DNA of 64,000 nt from Caulobacterales bacterium (GCA_017303355.1 JAFLCU010000005.1:1-64000), one strand, 5' to 3'; counted from the first letter of the stretch, positions 33,109 through 41,476 are shown. Numbers and translations are program-made. The notes: a model not told the origin generated them from the sequence alone.

Positions 33109-33155
33109 GAATAAGGGAAAGTTAACAGGTGCGCCGTTCCGCGTGCGGAACGCGT

Positions 33156-33806
33156 TTAGAGCGCAAACGTCGCGGGCTTCACGAGGCCAGGCGCAATCGG
33201 CGGGGCGGCGTCGAACACGGTGCGATAGGCGACCGCACTATCCGCCCGCGTGTAAATACGCGCCGAGCCGGCGGGCCCCTGCCGCACGATCACACCGAGC
33301 CGCCCGCCCGGCGCCAATTGCGCCAGCCACGCGTCCGGCACGATTTCAGTCGAGCCATTGAGCAGGATGACGTTGTACGGCGCTTCGTCCCTCCAGCCTT
33401 CGAGAGCCGGCGTCGTGACGGTCTTCGCGTTGGTGAGGCCGCACGATTCGAGCGCGGCGCGCGCGGTGAACGACAAATCAGGATCGGGATCGTGCGCCAC
33501 GACATCCTTGCAGAGCGTCGCGAGCACCGCCGCGCCATAGCCCGTGGCGCCGGCGATTTCCAAAGCGCGATCGCCAGCCTGCGGCGCCAACGCCTGCAGC
33601 AGCTTCGCCAAATCGCGCGGGCGCATCAAAGTGCGGCCGGGCGCGACTTCGACCTCCATATCGGCGTAGGCCATCTGGCGCTTTTGCGCCGGCGTGAAGC
33701 GCTCGCGCGGCAAATGGCGCATGGCCGCGGCCAGACGTGGATCGGTCACGTCGGCGGGACGGACTTGGCTTTCGACCATGATGTCGCGGGCGCGCGCGAA
33801 ATCCAT
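33156..33806 (-). CDS. pcm: Protein-L-isoaspartate O-methyltransferase-like
   Basis: This 216-residue SAM-dependent methyltransferase belongs to the family that repairs isoaspartyl residues. N-terminal MDFARARDIMVESQVRPADVTD and PRERFTPAQKRQMAYADMEV are characteristic of the alphaproteobacterial branch found next to popZ and tolC. Motif I is unusual (ALEIAGATGYGAAVLA in place of VLEIGTGSGY), and the usual post-I acidic residue is in VVAHDPD, so catalytic activity should not be taken for granted. It is upstream of popZ on the same strand with a 173-base gap. Confidence 0.85.
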   Translation of the reverse strand: MDFARARDIMVESQVRPADVTDPRLAAAMRHLPRERFTPAQKRQMAYADMEVEVAPGRTLMRPRDLAKLLQALAPQAGDRALEIAGATGYGAAVLATLCKDVVAHDPDPDLSFTARAALESCGLTNAKTVTTPALEGWRDEAPYNVILLNGSTEIVPDAWLAQLAPGGRLGVIVRQGPAGSARIYTRADSAVAYRTVFDAAPPIAPGLVKPATFAL

Positions 33807-33884
33807 GCGTTTGGCTCCTTGGGCGTCCGCCCCGGTTAAGCCGCCCCGGCCCCGCCCGCAAGCGCGTCATTTGGACCGGCGGCG

Positions 33885-34604
33885 CTAATCGCAGACCTCG
33901 TATGGGCTCAGATCGAAGTGCAAATGGTCGCGATGGGCGCGGTTATAGTCGGGGGAAAGCACCACGGCGAAACGATCGCAGGCGCCGTCGCGCACCGCGC
34001 GCAGGAAGGCGCGCTCCGAGGGCGTCCCGCGCCAGCCGCGCTCGACGCTGATGGATGTGCCGTCCGCCAAGGTGAAGCCGCCGATATCGACGGCGTTGGC
34101 GCTGGCGTGCTCGCTCATCCGGCCATCGCCGCGACCCGCGATCGGCCGGCACGAATAGGCCGGCCCCGCCAGCACAATCCGCGAGACCGCTTGGCCCAGA
34201 TGCCGCTCCGCCGCGGGCGCCACGACATCACGCTCCCAGAGAATAAGCGCGGCGGCGGCGGCGCAAGTCGTCACCAGCGGCGCTGAATAGGCGTGTGCGG
34301 ACTGGGTGAGCTCCACCGCGTTCTCGTAGCCGCAGCGGCGCCCGTCGCGGACGTCCGGCGCGGGCGCGGTGGCGTAGCCTGCCCCAGCGATGGCCGCGCG
34401 GCAGGCGCCGACATCGCTCTGAAAGGCCGCCAATCGCGCCGTCCGTAGCGCGGGCGGCGCAAGATCCGCCTCCTCCGGCGGCGGCGAACCAATCAGCAGC
34501 ATCAGCATAATGAGCGCCAAGGCGGCCAAGCCGCCGGCCGCCCAAATGCGGGCGCGAAGGTGCTCCTCCCGGCTGGGCGGCGGTATGATGCCAAATATGC
34601 GCAT
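33885..34604 (-). CDS. Extensin-like C-terminal domain protein
   Basis: This 239-residue protein is anchored by one N-terminal TM helix (WAAGGLAALALIMLMLLIG) with a periplasmic domain. The Extensin-like_C domain (PF06904) is clear: YSCRPIAGRGDGRMSEHASANAVDIGGF and the C-terminal NRAHRDHLHFDLSPYEVC. SEHASANAVDI and HRDHLHFD match the metal-binding H..D and HxH pattern of D,D-peptidases of the M15 type, so a cell-wall role is likely. Conserved Cys residues probably form disulphides. Confidence 0.88.
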   Translation of the reverse strand: MRIFGIIPPPSREEHLRARIWAAGGLAALALIMLMLLIGSPPPEEADLAPPALRTARLAAFQSDVGACRAAIAGAGYATAPAPDVRDGRRCGYENAVELTQSAHAYSAPLVTTCAAAAALILWERDVVAPAAERHLGQAVSRIVLAGPAYSCRPIAGRGDGRMSEHASANAVDIGGFTLADGTSISVERGWRGTPSERAFLRAVRDGACDRFAVVLSPDYNRAHRDHLHFDLSPYEVCD

Positions 34605-34677
34605 GAAGTCTGGTTCGCCTTGACCGATTCCGGGTGACGCGCCTAGGAGTGCCGCCCCGGCGCGCTGCGCCGGGCTT

Positions 34678-34751
34678 GGCCTCGTGGCGGAGTGGTGACG
34701 CAGCGGACTGCAAATCCGTGCACCCGAGTTCGATTCTCGGCGAGGCCTCCA
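34678..34751 (+). tRNA. tRNA-Cys (anticodon GCA)
   Basis: The cloverleaf has acceptor GGCCTCG/CGAGGCC, a short D arm (GGCGGAGTGGTGACGCA), an anticodon stem CGGA/TCCG with loop CTGCAAA (anticodon GCA) and T arm GAGTTCGATTCTC. The discriminator is T73, a Cys identity base, and CCA is encoded. Confidence 0.97.
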
Positions 34752-34893
34752 CCTCCTTCAAAATAAAAACCCTACAAAGCAAGACTTTGGCGACCTTGGT
34801 GAACAAGGCGTTCGCCGTTTACGCTTCCTTTACCGGTTAGGGCGATATTCACCTTGTCTTCCCTTGGAGACACCCCACCATACCCAACGCCTT

Positions 34894-34921
34894 CGAGGGC
34901 CCCGCAAGGGGCCCTCGTTTT
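34894..34921 (+). terminator. Intrinsic terminator 143 bases after tRNA-Cys
   Basis: A perfect ten-pair stem (CGAGGGCCCC at 34894-34903, GGGGCCCTCG at 34908-34917) with a GCAA loop is followed by TTTT. It ends a transcript read rightwards that includes tRNA-Cys. The 142 bases between hold no convincing ORF, so the tRNA may have a long trailer or a small RNA may lie here. Confidence 0.92.
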
Positions 34922-35036
34922 CGTTAGGGGCGCTGAAAGCTTTCAAATTCATCCGCGCTTGGGCCTTTTCCCGCGCGTACGAACTTGATAGGAAGCGCTC
35001 CCGCTATCGCCACAGGCGACGGCTGGTGAGAAATGT

Positions 35037-35111
35037 TCCTCGGTAGCTCAGTGGTAGAGCAATCGACTGTTAATCGATCGGTCGTAGGTTCGAATCCTAC
35101 CCGGGGAGCCA
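35037..35111 (+). tRNA. tRNA-Asn (anticodon GTT)
   Basis: The cloverleaf has acceptor TCCTCGG/CCGGGGA (one T:G pair), D arm TAGCTCAGTGGTAGAGC, anticodon stem ATCGA/TCGAT with loop CTGTTAA (anticodon GTT) and T arm TAGGTTCGAATCCTA. The discriminator is G73, normal for Asn, and CCA is encoded. Confidence 0.97.
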
Positions 35112-35150
35112 TTCTCCTTTCCTCTTTCAGCAAGTGTTGGTTGGATTTCT

Positions 35151-35186
35151 AACCCCGCAGGCGACGGCCTAGCGGGGTTTTATTTT
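35151..35186 (+). terminator. Intrinsic terminator after tRNA-Asn
   Basis: AACCCCGC (35151-35158) pairs with GCGGGGTT (35172-35179) around a 13-base loop, followed by TTATTTT. It is placed 40 bases after the tRNA-Asn 3' end. Confidence 0.9.
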
Positions 35187-35278
35187 GCCCCCTAACCAGG
35201 CATTTGCTGCGGCGCATTCGCGCTATGCGGTTAAACAGGTTGAGCGCCGGCTAGGGAACCGCCAAGCGTCGAGTACTG

Positions 35279-36400
35279 ATGACCAGCACAGACGCACCCT
35301 CGGCCCTGCGCCGCCCTTCGCGGCGCATGTCGGACTCGATCGCCGCGGCGCGGGTCATCTGCATTACCGGCATGGTCTATGCCCACGCCTGGACGGGGCT
35401 GGATTACGCGCATCTGGTCGAGACCGCGCATACGGCGCAAGGCGCACTGCGCTGGCAGCTGATGGAATTCCTCGGCCGCAGCGCCGTGCCGCTGCTCAGC
35501 ATTGTCGCGGGCTGGCTGGCGGCGAGTTCGGCGCTCAATCAGAATTGGGGCGGCTTCGTCGTCAACAAGGCGCGTACGATTCTCACACCGATGCTGCTCT
35601 GGAACGCACTGGCGATCTCGATCGTCGGCGCCTTCGCGATCGCAGGCGTGCTGGCCGCGCCCGCGCCCACCGATTGGCGCTGGACGCTCGATGAATTGCT
35701 CATCATCACGCGCCCGAGCCACATCAATGTGCAGATGCCGTTCCTGCGCGATCTCTTCATCTGCATGCTGGCGATGCCGTTTCTGGCGCGGATGAAAACG
35801 CCGGTGCTGTTCGCGCTGATGATCGGCGCGATGGCGTGGAGCATCGCAGGCGTTCAGTTTCCGCTGCTGCTGCGCCCGTCGATCCTGGCGTTTCTGCTGA
35901 TCGGCATGATGGCGCGGCGCGGCGATCTGCCGGAGCGGATCGCGGCACTGCCGATCGCGACGCTTGCGATCGTGTTCGTCGCCGTCGCGAGCTTTCATGC
36001 GTGGGTGAGCTTTGGCGCGGGCCCCCTGCCGCCGCAGGCGAACGCTGGCGCCGACATGCTGCTGCGGCTGGCCGCGGCCGCGTTCTTCTGGCGCCTGGCT
36101 TGGGCGGTTTCGGGCGCGCGCTTCGGCGAACGCGTCAAGGCGCTTGAGCCCTACATGTTCCTGCTGTTCTGCGCGCACATGATCATGATCTGGCTGTTTG
36201 GGCCGCTGATCGGCCAGGTGACGGGCCCGCTTGGCTCGCCGCTCTATCCGGTCTTCCTGATCGCGCAGCCTTTCCTCGTGCTTGGCGCGACAATCCTGCT
36301 CGGCAATGTGCTAGCGCAGCTCGCGCCGAACGCGGCGCAGATTTTGAGCGGCGGGCGCATGGGCGCGGCAGCGACCAAAACCGCCACCGAGCGCGCTTAA
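35279..36400 (+). CDS. Acyltransferase-3-family membrane protein
   Basis: This is a 373-residue protein with about ten TM helices. The family (OpgC, OafA and relatives) transfers acyl groups such as succinyl or acetyl onto periplasmic glycans or surface polysaccharide. The first helix has SIAAARVICITGMVYAHAW, where the family's catalytic His sits near the end of TM1, and the next loop region carries the conserved MEFLGRSAVPLLSIVAGWL. No glycan genes are nearby, so the substrate is unknown. It is monocistronic, 92 bases after the tRNA-Asn terminator. Confidence 0.85.
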   Translation: MTSTDAPSALRRPSRRMSDSIAAARVICITGMVYAHAWTGLDYAHLVETAHTAQGALRWQLMEFLGRSAVPLLSIVAGWLAASSALNQNWGGFVVNKARTILTPMLLWNALAISIVGAFAIAGVLAAPAPTDWRWTLDELLIITRPSHINVQMPFLRDLFICMLAMPFLARMKTPVLFALMIGAMAWSIAGVQFPLLLRPSILAFLLIGMMARRGDLPERIAALPIATLAIVFVAVASFHAWVSFGAGPLPPQANAGADMLLRLAAAAFFWRLAWAVSGARFGERVKALEPYMFLLFCAHMIMIWLFGPLIGQVTGPLGSPLYPVFLIAQPFLVLGATILLGNVLAQLAPNAAQILSGGRMGAAATKTATERA

Positions 36401-36454
36401 GCCACGCTAGCCTTTTTACCGCCTCTGCGCCATGAGATGCGCGGGGAGCGACAC

Positions 36455-38092
36455 GTGCACGACATCATCATCATTGGCGGGGGCCATAATGGCTTGGTTT
36501 GCGCGGCGTATCTGGCCGAGGCGGGGCTCAAGGTGCTGGTGCTGGAGCGCCGCGATGTCGTCGGCGGCGCGGCGGTCACGGAAGAATTTCATCCGGGCTT
36601 CCGCAATTCGGTGGCGAGCTACACGGTCTCGCTGCTGAATCCGAAGGTGATCGCCGATCTTGATCTGCATCGCCACGGCCTGCGCGTGGTCGAGCGCAAG
36701 GTATCCAATTTTCTACCGCTGCCGGACGGCAAGTATTTCATGTCCGCGCCGGGAATCACGCAAAGCGAAGTCGCGCGATTCTCCAATCACGACGCGGTGC
36801 GCTTGCCGGAATATGAGCGTCGACTCGAGGTGATCGCCGACGTGGTGCGTGCGTTGTTGCTGGAGCAGCCGCCAAATCTCGTCGAGCATGGCTTCGTGCG
36901 CGGCGTCGAGGAAGCGCTGCGCGCGGCCGAACTGGGCGGACGACTGAACAAGCTCGACATCACGGCGAAGCGCGATCTGCTGGATCTGTTTTCGGAGAGC
37001 GCCGGCGATTGGCTCGACGGCTGGTTTGAAAGCGATCCGATCAAGGCGCTGTTCGGCTTCGATTCCATCGTCGGCAATTATGCGAGTCCCTACACGCCCG
37101 GCTCCGCCTACGTGCTGCTGCATCATGTGTTCGGCGAGGTGAACGGCAAGAAAGGCCTCTGGGGCCACGCCATCGGCGGCATGGGCGCGATCACGCAGGC
37201 CATGGCCGCGTGCTGCCGCGAGCGCGGCGTCGAAATCCGCACCGGCGTTGCCGTGAAAGAACTGATCGTTGACCGCATCGCCACCATGGCCGGCGGCGTG
37301 CGCGTGGGCGAGACCACGCATGCGGGCGGAATCGTCACCGAGCGCGGCGAAGTGATCCGCGCGAAGGCCGTGATTTCGAACCTCAATCCGAAACTCCTGT
37401 TCGAGCGCATCGTCCCGGAAGGCGCATTGCCTGAAGATTTCCGCGAGCGCATCACACGCTATCGCAATGGCTCGGGCACATTCCGTATGAACGTGGCGCT
37501 CTCGGAACTGCCGCGCTTCACCTGCAAGCCGGCGCCGGGCGATCATCTGACAGCCGGCATCATCATCGCGCCCTCGATGCGCTACATGGAGCGCGCTTAC
37601 GACGATGCGCGCGCGTTCGGCTGGTCGCGCGAGCCGATCGTGGAAATGCTGATCCCGTCAACGCTCGACGATTCACTGGCGCCGCCCGGCCAGCACGTGG
37701 CCAGCCTCTTCTGCCAACACGTGCAGCCGCAACTCTCCGATGGGCGCTCCTGGGATGATCATCGCGACGAGGTCGCCGATCTGATGATCGCCACGGTCGA
37801 TAAGCACGCGCCGGGTTTCGCCAAAAGCGTACTGGGGCGGCAGATCATGTCGCCGCTCGATCTGGAGCGCACCTTCGGGCTTGTGAACGGCGACATCATG
37901 CATGGCGGATTGTCGCTCGATCAGCTGTTCAGCGCCCGCCCCGTGCTTGGCCACGGCGATTACCGCGCGCCGATTTCCGGGCTTTATATGTGCGGCGCGG
38001 GCACGCACCCGGGCGGCGGCGTCACCGGCGCGCCGGGGCACAATGCGGCCAAAGTCGTAATGCGGGATTTCCGGGCCGGGAAAGTGCGCTGA
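36455..38092 (+). CDS. PYROXD2/phytoene-desaturase-like FAD oxidoreductase
   Basis: This roughly 545-residue flavoprotein of the COG1233 group is close in form to PYROXD2. It has an N-terminal FAD-binding fold (HDIIIIGGGHNGLVCAAYLA), the second motif VLERRDVVGGAAVTEEFHPG, and a C-terminal GLYMCGAGTHPGGGVTGAPG that contacts FAD. I chose GTG 36455 because GGGGAG lies six bases upstream and the nucleotide-binding strand follows at once; ATG 36437 is the alternative. No carotenoid genes are near, so a general oxidoreductase role is more likely than phytoene desaturation. Confidence 0.88.
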   Translation: MHDIIIIGGGHNGLVCAAYLAEAGLKVLVLERRDVVGGAAVTEEFHPGFRNSVASYTVSLLNPKVIADLDLHRHGLRVVERKVSNFLPLPDGKYFMSAPGITQSEVARFSNHDAVRLPEYERRLEVIADVVRALLLEQPPNLVEHGFVRGVEEALRAAELGGRLNKLDITAKRDLLDLFSESAGDWLDGWFESDPIKALFGFDSIVGNYASPYTPGSAYVLLHHVFGEVNGKKGLWGHAIGGMGAITQAMAACCRERGVEIRTGVAVKELIVDRIATMAGGVRVGETTHAGGIVTERGEVIRAKAVISNLNPKLLFERIVPEGALPEDFRERITRYRNGSGTFRMNVALSELPRFTCKPAPGDHLTAGIIIAPSMRYMERAYDDARAFGWSREPIVEMLIPSTLDDSLAPPGQHVASLFCQHVQPQLSDGRSWDDHRDEVADLMIATVDKHAPGFAKSVLGRQIMSPLDLERTFGLVNGDIMHGGLSLDQLFSARPVLGHGDYRAPISGLYMCGAGTHPGGGVTGAPGHNAAKVVMRDFRAGKVR

Positions 38093-38102
38093 CAGTGCGC
38101 TT

Positions 38103-38116
38103 TTGATCGAGATCAA
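38103..38116 (+). promoter_or_regulatory. Perfect FNR/FixK-type box
   Basis: TTGAT-CGAG-ATCAA matches the TTGAT-N4-ATCAA consensus at every position. It lies in the 57-base gap between the oxidoreductase gene and the U32-like gene, centred about 40 bases before the latter's ATG. It could place that gene under oxygen control by an Fnr/FixK-type activator; no such regulator is encoded here. Confidence 0.7.
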
Positions 38117-38149
38117 GACTCTCGATCCGCCACACCTCTGAAGTGCGGC

Positions 38150-38878
38150 ATGCGTTTCACCATTTCCGCGCGCGGTAAGCCCAATACCGTGCCGCTGCTG
38201 GCGTTCCTCGGCCAGCACTACGCCGGTGTGCCGCTCGATGAGATCGACAGCGTGTTCGGCTTTGTCGAGCCGACGCCGCTCTATGGCGGGCGGGTCTTTG
38301 TCGGGCCCGAGCTGACGCCATATGACGTCAATCAGATGTATTGCAGCGATATCGGCGTACGTCTGCCGCTCACCAACCATTATGTCAGCGAGGAGGAATA
38401 CGAGGCGAGCCGACTCTTGCTGGAGCGCTATCATCGCCAAGGCAACGCCGCGATCGTCACGCACGACGATCTCGCCCGCTGGATCAGGCGCGATTTTCCG
38501 CTCTATCGTTTGGAAGCCAGCGTCATCAAGAATCTGAAGAGCTATCGGCGCATGGAAGAGGCGCTTGAGCTCTATGACACCATCGTGCTGCCGATGGAGC
38601 TGAACGATGATGACGCCTTCTTGGCGGGCGTGCCCGAAAAACCGCGCGTCACGCTCTTCGCCAATGCGGGCTGCGCGCTCACCTGCCCGTCCAAGATTTG
38701 CTACGTCTCGATCTCCAAGCTCAACAAGGGCCAGGGCGGCGAGTTCAAATGCTCGCAGCCGCTGAAAGATCGCGAGATGCTCGGCATGGTCGATTTCGAT
38801 TTGGAGCGCCTGCAAGCCTTGGGCTTTAGCCGGTTCAAGCTGCTGCGCTCGCGCCGGGGCAACAAAACGGGCTATTGA
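38150..38878 (+). CDS. Cys-rich U32/PrtC-like TIM-barrel protein
   Basis: This 242-residue protein resembles the peptidase-U32/UbiU-UbiV group, many of which are not proteases but carry a 4Fe-4S cluster. LPLTNHYVSEEEYEASRLLL looks like the strand/helix where that family has a FNWLTN-type motif; DFPLYRLEASVIKNLKSY is the central barrel part; and ANAGCALTCPSKICY holds three Cys (175, 179, 184) with a fourth at 201, and Cys65 further upstream. It is shorter than UbiU/UbiV (about 290-330), so it may be a distinct branch. A perfect FNR-type box stands in front of it. Confidence 0.55.
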   Translation: MRFTISARGKPNTVPLLAFLGQHYAGVPLDEIDSVFGFVEPTPLYGGRVFVGPELTPYDVNQMYCSDIGVRLPLTNHYVSEEEYEASRLLLERYHRQGNAAIVTHDDLARWIRRDFPLYRLEASVIKNLKSYRRMEEALELYDTIVLPMELNDDDAFLAGVPEKPRVTLFANAGCALTCPSKICYVSISKLNKGQGGEFKCSQPLKDREMLGMVDFDLERLQALGFSRFKLLRSRRGNKTGY

Positions 38879-38941
38879 AGCGCTCACGGCATTCGGGCGC
38901 ACTTTATCTTCAAAGGGCCGGCGCCGCCGCATCCGCAAGCC

Positions 38942-38998
38942 TTACTCGGCCGCGACGCCCTGGCTCGGTTCTTCGGCTTGGCGTTTCCAGAGATCGAC
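38942..38998 (-). pseudogene. Remnant of an ABC-exporter C-terminus
   Basis: On the reverse strand these 57 bases read VDLWKRQAEEPSQGVAAE then stop. The intact exporter at 39641 ends ADLWKRQAEEPENVAAE then stop. The two differ by a few substitutions and one whole-codon indel, which is how a once-coding sequence diverges. The remnant begins exactly at the stop codon of the 196-residue membrane protein gene, which thus lies between a full and a truncated copy of the exporter 3' end. Confidence 0.75.
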
Positions 38999-39588
38999 TA
39001 ATCCGCCTCGTGCGCCAGCGACCTACGCCCTTTCCGCAAGGTTTCATGATAGATTTCGGCGTCGCCATATTCGGCAAAGCCGGAATAGCGCGGATGGGCG
39101 CCATAGGCGCGGCGCGCGTGCTTGATCGGACACCAATATTGCTCGGTGCGCGCGCCCACTTCGCGGACATAAGCGATAACCCCATTGGCGTAGGAGCAAT
39201 ACGCGCAATTCAGCTTTTCGAGCGCATTGAGATATTTGAGTCCAGCGCGATCAAAGATCATGTATTTCCCGCGTTTGACTTGCGGAATGCCATACACGCG
39301 GAAGCAAACGGCCTGATAGAGCGAGACCCAGAGGTCCAAAATCGCGAATGGAATGATCAGCGAATAAATGATCGGCGCCGTCAGCACCACCAGCGGACGG
39401 GCGGTGAACACGTAGCGCGCCAGGTGTGTCCGCAATTCGGCGTGTCGGCGCGCCACCTCCTGCTCAAACAGCACGCGCCCACGCTCGATCCCGTAGCGCA
39501 AACCCGCGCGACGGCGCGCAAACTCGGCCTCCAGTTCAGTTTCAAGAGCGCGGATGCGCGCAATGATATCGTCCATGTCTGTAGGCAT
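38998..39588 (-). CDS. Conserved membrane protein with CxxC and WCPIKHA motifs, unknown
   Basis: This 196-residue protein has an N-terminal Arg/Glu-rich helix (about 8-55), one or two hydrophobic segments (about 64-95: PLVVLTAPIIYSLIIPFAIL), and a soluble C-terminal part with conserved-looking LNCAYCSYANG (Cys128, Cys131), RTEQYWCPIKHARR (Cys153) and YSGFAEYGDAEIY. I have the impression of a widespread uncharacterised family with these motifs but cannot name it. The three Cys and the His could bind metal. It sits between the ABC exporter and its remnant. The start at 39588 is uncertain; ATG 39576 is close. Confidence 0.72.
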   Translation of the reverse strand: MPTDMDDIIARIRALETELEAEFARRRAGLRYGIERGRVLFEQEVARRHAELRTHLARYVFTARPLVVLTAPIIYSLIIPFAILDLWVSLYQAVCFRVYGIPQVKRGKYMIFDRAGLKYLNALEKLNCAYCSYANGVIAYVREVGARTEQYWCPIKHARRAYGAHPRYSGFAEYGDAEIYHETLRKGRRSLAHEAD

Positions 39589-39640
39589 GCGCTCAAGCTA
39601 GCACAGCCCGGCGCCCGTGGCTTGCCTTGGCGCAAGCGGA

Positions 39641-41476
39641 TTATTCGGCCGCCACGTTTTCCGGCTCTTCCGCTTGGCGCTTCCAGAGATCGGCATAGAG
39701 GCCGCCCTTGGCGATGAGCGCCGCGTGCGCGCCGCGTTCGGCGACATGGCCGTTCTCAAGCACGACGATCTGATCGGCGTTGGCGATGGTGCTGAGGCGG
39801 TGCGCGACCACGAGCGTGGTGCGGCCGCGGCTCGCCTCTTCCAGCGCGTCCTGCACCTCCGCTTCGGTGACGCTGTCGAGCGACGATGTGGCTTCATCGA
39901 GGATCAGAATGGCCGGATCCTTGAGCACGACACGGGCGATGCCGACGCGCTGCTTTTCGCCGCCGCTCAGCTTCAAGCCGCGCTCGCCGACGCGCGTGTC
40001 CCAGCCTTGCGGCAGCGCTTCGATGAAATGCAGCAATTGCGCGCGGGCGGCCGCCTGCTCCAATTCGGCCTGCGTCGCGTCGGGGCGGCCGTAGGCGATG
40101 TTGTAGCGGATCGTGTCGTTGAAGAGCACGACATCCTGCGGCACCAGGCCCAGCACCTGGCGCAAGCTGGTTTGCGTGACGGCGCGCAGGTCTTGGCCAT
40201 CGACCAGCACGCGCCCGGCGCTCGGATCGTAGAAGCGGAACAGGAGCTTCAGCACCGTCGATTTGCCGGCGCCGGAGGGGCCGACAATCGCGGTGGTCTT
40301 TCCCGCGGGCGCAACGAATGACACGCCGTCCAAGCCGCGATCCCTGCCCTCATGGGCAAAGCTTACGTCCTCGAACACGACCTCGCCGCGCGCGGGCTTC
40401 AGCGCTACCGCGCCTGGCGCGTCGGCGACGTCCGGCGCTTCATCGAGCAGCACGAACATCTTTTCCATGTCGATGGAGGTCTGTTTGATCTCGCGATAGG
40501 CGAAGCCCAGAATGTTCAGCGGCGCGTAAAGATTCGTCATGATCAGGATGACGGCGGTGATGTCGCCCGGCCCCATCGGCCCGCGTGCAACGAGAAAGCC
40601 GGCCGCCAGCACCATGGCCGCCAGGCCAATGTTCATGACCAGGTTCTGCAACACGTTGAGCATGACGAGCGATGTGTTCGAGCGCACGGCGGCCTCGGCG
40701 TACGACGAGAGCGCGCGGTCATACCGCTCGCTCTCGCGCGCTTCGGCGGCGAAGCTTTTCACCGTCTCGAAATTCAACAGCGAATCCACGGCGCGGCCGG
40801 CGGCTTCGCTGTCGGCCTCGTTCATCTGGCGGCGATGCTTGAGCCGCCATTCCGTGACGCCGAAGGTGATCCATGCGTAGATGATCACGGTGAGCGCCGC
40901 GATCAGCGAGAACGTCCAGCCATATTTGAAGCCCAGCACGGCCGCCGCGAGCAGAAGCTCGATCAGTGTCGGCGCGATGTTGAAGGCGAGGAAACGCAGC
41001 AGGAAGTCGATGGCGCGCACGCCGCGCTCGATCGTGCGATAGACGCTGCCGGTGCGCTTGGAGTGATGGAAGCGCACCGAGAGCCGGTGCACGTGCGTGA
41101 AGACGTTCGTGCCGGCGCGGCGCTGCGCCTCCTCGCTGATCGGCTGGAAGATGGCGTCGCGCAATTGCGGGCCGGCGGTGGAGGCAAAGCGCAGCGCCGC
41201 CCAAAAGCCAGCTAGGCCGATGAAGGTGTTGAGCGCGCCGGACGCGTCGCCGGCCGACAGGCGGTTGATGCCATCGGCCAGAACCAGCGGCGAAAACACC
41301 GCGAGCACCTTGCCGCCGAGCGTCAGCAGGAACGACGCCCACAGCCGCAGCCTGTAGCCGGGGCCTTCCAGACCGCCGATCAGGCGCATCAACCGCGAAA
41401 TCGTGCGCAGGATCGGCGGCGACGCGTCAACCGCCGCCTCCGCCGGCCCTGCCTGTCTATGCTCGCCACGCGCCAT
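39641..41476 (-). CDS. ABC exporter, Atm1/HMT1 type
   Basis: This 611-residue half-transporter has an N-terminal six-TM domain (about 30-325) and a C-terminal ATPase with GPSGAGKST (Walker A), LSGGEKQRVGIARV (signature) and ILILDEATSSLD (Walker B), then the H-loop in VVAHRLST. The TM domain segment GSVYRTIERGVRAIDFLLRF is the hallmark of Atm1-like exporters of glutathione-linked iron-sulphur precursors or heavy metals. The ATG at 41476 gives the family length. It is divergent from the LOG gene 75 bases away. Confidence 0.93.
   Translation of the reverse strand: MARGEHRQAGPAEAAVDASPPILRTISRLMRLIGGLEGPGYRLRLWASFLLTLGGKVLAVFSPLVLADGINRLSAGDASGALNTFIGLAGFWAALRFASTAGPQLRDAIFQPISEEAQRRAGTNVFTHVHRLSVRFHHSKRTGSVYRTIERGVRAIDFLLRFLAFNIAPTLIELLLAAAVLGFKYGWTFSLIAALTVIIYAWITFGVTEWRLKHRRQMNEADSEAAGRAVDSLLNFETVKSFAAEARESERYDRALSSYAEAAVRSNTSLVMLNVLQNLVMNIGLAAMVLAAGFLVARGPMGPGDITAVILIMTNLYAPLNILGFAYREIKQTSIDMEKMFVLLDEAPDVADAPGAVALKPARGEVVFEDVSFAHEGRDRGLDGVSFVAPAGKTTAIVGPSGAGKSTVLKLLFRFYDPSAGRVLVDGQDLRAVTQTSLRQVLGLVPQDVVLFNDTIRYNIAYGRPDATQAELEQAAARAQLLHFIEALPQGWDTRVGERGLKLSGGEKQRVGIARVVLKDPAILILDEATSSLDSVTEAEVQDALEEASRGRTTLVVAHRLSTIANADQIVVLENGHVAERGAHAALIAKGGLYADLWKRQAEEPENVAAE

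Noticed and set aside
34634..34840. 67-codon forward ORF covering tRNA-Cys
   Set aside because: Most of it is the translated tRNA; the tail VNKAFAVYASFTG has no supporting start or homology that I recognise.
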